The notes beneath the pieces are model-generated. The model was not told the DNA's origin, made no database searches, and saw nothing but the letters and a program-made list of their open reading frames with translations. From NCBI GenBank assembly GCA_945872225.1, contig CAMBZK010000055.1:1-7056 (forward strand): DNA of 7,056 bases, given 5' to 3'. Source of the stretch: a candidate division TM6 bacterium UASB124. Its GTDB lineage: Bacteria > Babelota > Babeliae > Babelales > RVW-14. Of this stretch, positions 5,829 through 7,056 are shown one piece after another; the first letter of the stretch is position 1, and each line of letters starts with the position of its first letter. A program made the position numbers and the translations under genes.

Positions 5829-7056
5829 GCAGCTCTTGCATAATGACGGGGTTGCCTTTTCCTTTGGTCTCTTTCATTGCTTGCCCAACAAAATAAGGGA
5901 ATAGGCGGTCATTGCCAGCTTTATACTTAGCTACATTTTCAGGGTTTGCAGCAAGCACCGCAATGATAATTGCTTCAAGTTCGTCACTTGAGCCAATTTG
6001 TTTTAAGTCTTTTTCATCGACAATAGTAGCAACCGATTTTCCTGTCTCTACCATGTCAGCAAATACTTCTTGCGCTACTTTACTGTTGATTAAGCCGCTA
6101 TCGATTGCAGCGACTAACTCACCAAGCCCGTGAGGGGTTAGTCTTATTTCATGAAGCTCTTTTTTGTGCTCTTTGAGGTAGCCAAGCAGGTCACGTAACA
6201 TCCAATTGCAAACGCCTTTGGCATTGCCACATGCTTTTATTGCTTCTTCAAAAAAGAGTGCTCGATCAAGCTCTTCGGTGAGCAAATCTGCATCGTAGGC
6301 AGAGATCCCGTACTGTTCTTGAAAACGTGCCGTTTTGTGATGTGGTAGTTCTGGTAGGCGTTTTTTAATTGCTTCAAGCCATGCATCATCGATGTGTGTT
6401 GCTGGTAGATCTGGCTCGGTAAAATAGCGGTAATCCTGAGCATCTTCTTTGGAGCGCATGAATATGGTCCGTTGATTTTTATTGTCCCATAAGCGCGTTT
6501 CTTGCGAGATTTTTTCGCCAGACTCGTTAGCCTGAATTTGTCGTTCAATCTCGTGCTCAATAGCGTTAACAATAAATCGAAACGAGTTAATATTCTTTAG
6601 CTCAACGCGGGTTCCATATGTTTTTGAACCTTTTGGCATGACGGAGATATTGACGTCAGCACGAAATGAGCCTTCGTCCATATTGGCATCGCTGATACCA
6701 AGGTATCGGATAATTGTATGGAGGCGCATGAGATAATTTTTTGCTTCGACAGAGTTTGCCATGTCTGGATGGGTAACAATTTCAAGCAGTGGTGTGCCAG
6801 CGCGGTTTAGGTCAACCCAGCTAATACCAGCGGTACCGTGGGTATTTTTACCAGCGTCTTCTTCCATGTGCATACGAATGAGTCTGACTCTTTTGTCTTG
6901 CCCATCGATAGTTTTGATAGGAATGGCGCCATTCATGCAAATGGCGAGTTCGCCCTGGGTAATTTGGTAATTTTTTGGCAAGTCTGGGTACATGTAGTGC
7001 TTGCGTGCAAAGGTGTTGGTGCGTGTAATATCGCAATCAGCAGCAAGCCCTGCCAT
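5809..7056 (-). CDS. gatB: Aspartyl/glutamyl-tRNA(Asn/Gln) amidotransferase subunit B, N-terminus off the window (partial)
   Basis: GatB is the subunit of the GatCAB complex that binds and phosphorylates mischarged Glu-tRNA(Gln) (or Asp-tRNA(Asn)) before ammonia from GatA converts it to the amide. A genome with gatB usually makes Gln-tRNA and/or Asn-tRNA by this indirect route. The 415 visible residues hold the family signature VDLNRAGTPLLEIV (81-94), plus YPDLPKNYQI (23-32), HMEEDAGK (63-70), MDEGSFRADVNIS (126-138), ELKNINSF (152-159) and DYRYFTEPDLP (208-218). The C-terminal YqeY-like tRNA-binding tail spans about 270-413 and ends in GKGNPVIMQELLKKHL. The Met at the edge aligns with an internal position of GatB, so roughly 60-70 N-terminal residues and the true start lie outside. 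The gene ends in TAG and converges on the second protease gene with a 20-base overlap. Confidence 0.96.
   Translation of the reverse strand: MAGLAADCDITRTNTFARKHYMYPDLPKNYQITQGELAICMNGAIPIKTIDGQDKRVRLIRMHMEEDAGKNTHGTAGISWVDLNRAGTPLLEIVTHPDMANSVEAKNYLMRLHTIIRYLGISDANMDEGSFRADVNISVMPKGSKTYGTRVELKNINSFRFIVNAIEHEIERQIQANESGEKISQETRLWDNKNQRTIFMRSKEDAQDYRYFTEPDLPATHIDDAWLEAIKKRLPELPHHKTARFQEQYGISAYDADLLTEELDRALFFEEAIKACGNAKGVCNWMLRDLLGYLKEHKKELHEIRLTPHGLGELVAAIDSGLINSKVAQEVFADMVETGKSVATIVDEKDLKQIGSSDELEAIIIAVLAANPENVAKYKAGNDRLFPYFVGQAMKETKGKGNPVIMQELLKKHLS

Noticed and set aside
5819..5831. Hairpin TGCTT-TTT-AAGCA as a possible terminator between protease copy 2 and gatB
   Set aside because: A 5-bp AT-rich stem with a three-base loop and no following T run on either strand is too weak, and it lies at the coding ends.
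6237..6572. 111-codon open frame on the minus strand
   Set aside because: It lies in another frame of gatB, whose conserved motifs run through the same bases.

Overview
The window reads as ordinary chromosome from a Gram-negative, probably diderm bacterium. It carries six protein genes and almost no spare DNA. No tRNA, rRNA, insertion sequence, CRISPR array or phage gene is visible. The lineage is not proven. The mix of a TamB-like envelope protein, a prepilin-type protein, GatB of the tRNA amidotransferase, and two plant-Deg-like proteases with a PDZ_3-type end would suit a host-associated lineage such as Candidatus Dependentiae (TM6). This placement is only inference.

Left part (1-2411, minus strand). 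Three tightly packed genes are read right to left: ruvA (Holliday-junction branch migration), a cysteine-rich GspH/FimT-type pseudopilin whose 5' end overlaps the 3' end of ruvA, and, 17 bases further on, a large TamB/AsmA-like envelope protein that runs off the left edge. The spacing points to one operon joining a DNA-repair gene to two envelope genes.

Middle (2412-5828, plus strand). A 93-bp divergent intergenic region separates ruvA from two consecutive exported serine proteases of 550 and 528 residues. They are homologous along their whole length: trypsin-like domain, PDZ, then a C-terminal PDZ_3-like domain as in plant Deg2/Deg9. Each has an intact His-Asp-Ser triad and its own strong Shine-Dalgarno sequence. 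They look like an old tandem duplication. The second copy keeps more canonical motifs. The first is more diverged and has an unusual Cys-x-x-Cys just before its active-site serine.

Right part (5809-7056, minus strand). gatB is missing its N-terminus at the window edge. It converges on the second protease gene, and the two coding regions overlap by 20 bases at their 3' ends.

Together the proteases, the pseudopilin and the TamB-like protein suggest envelope assembly and quality control. The ruvA and gatB genes are housekeeping neighbours. I see no clear new defence or mobile system. The most interesting object is the diverged tandem Deg pair.
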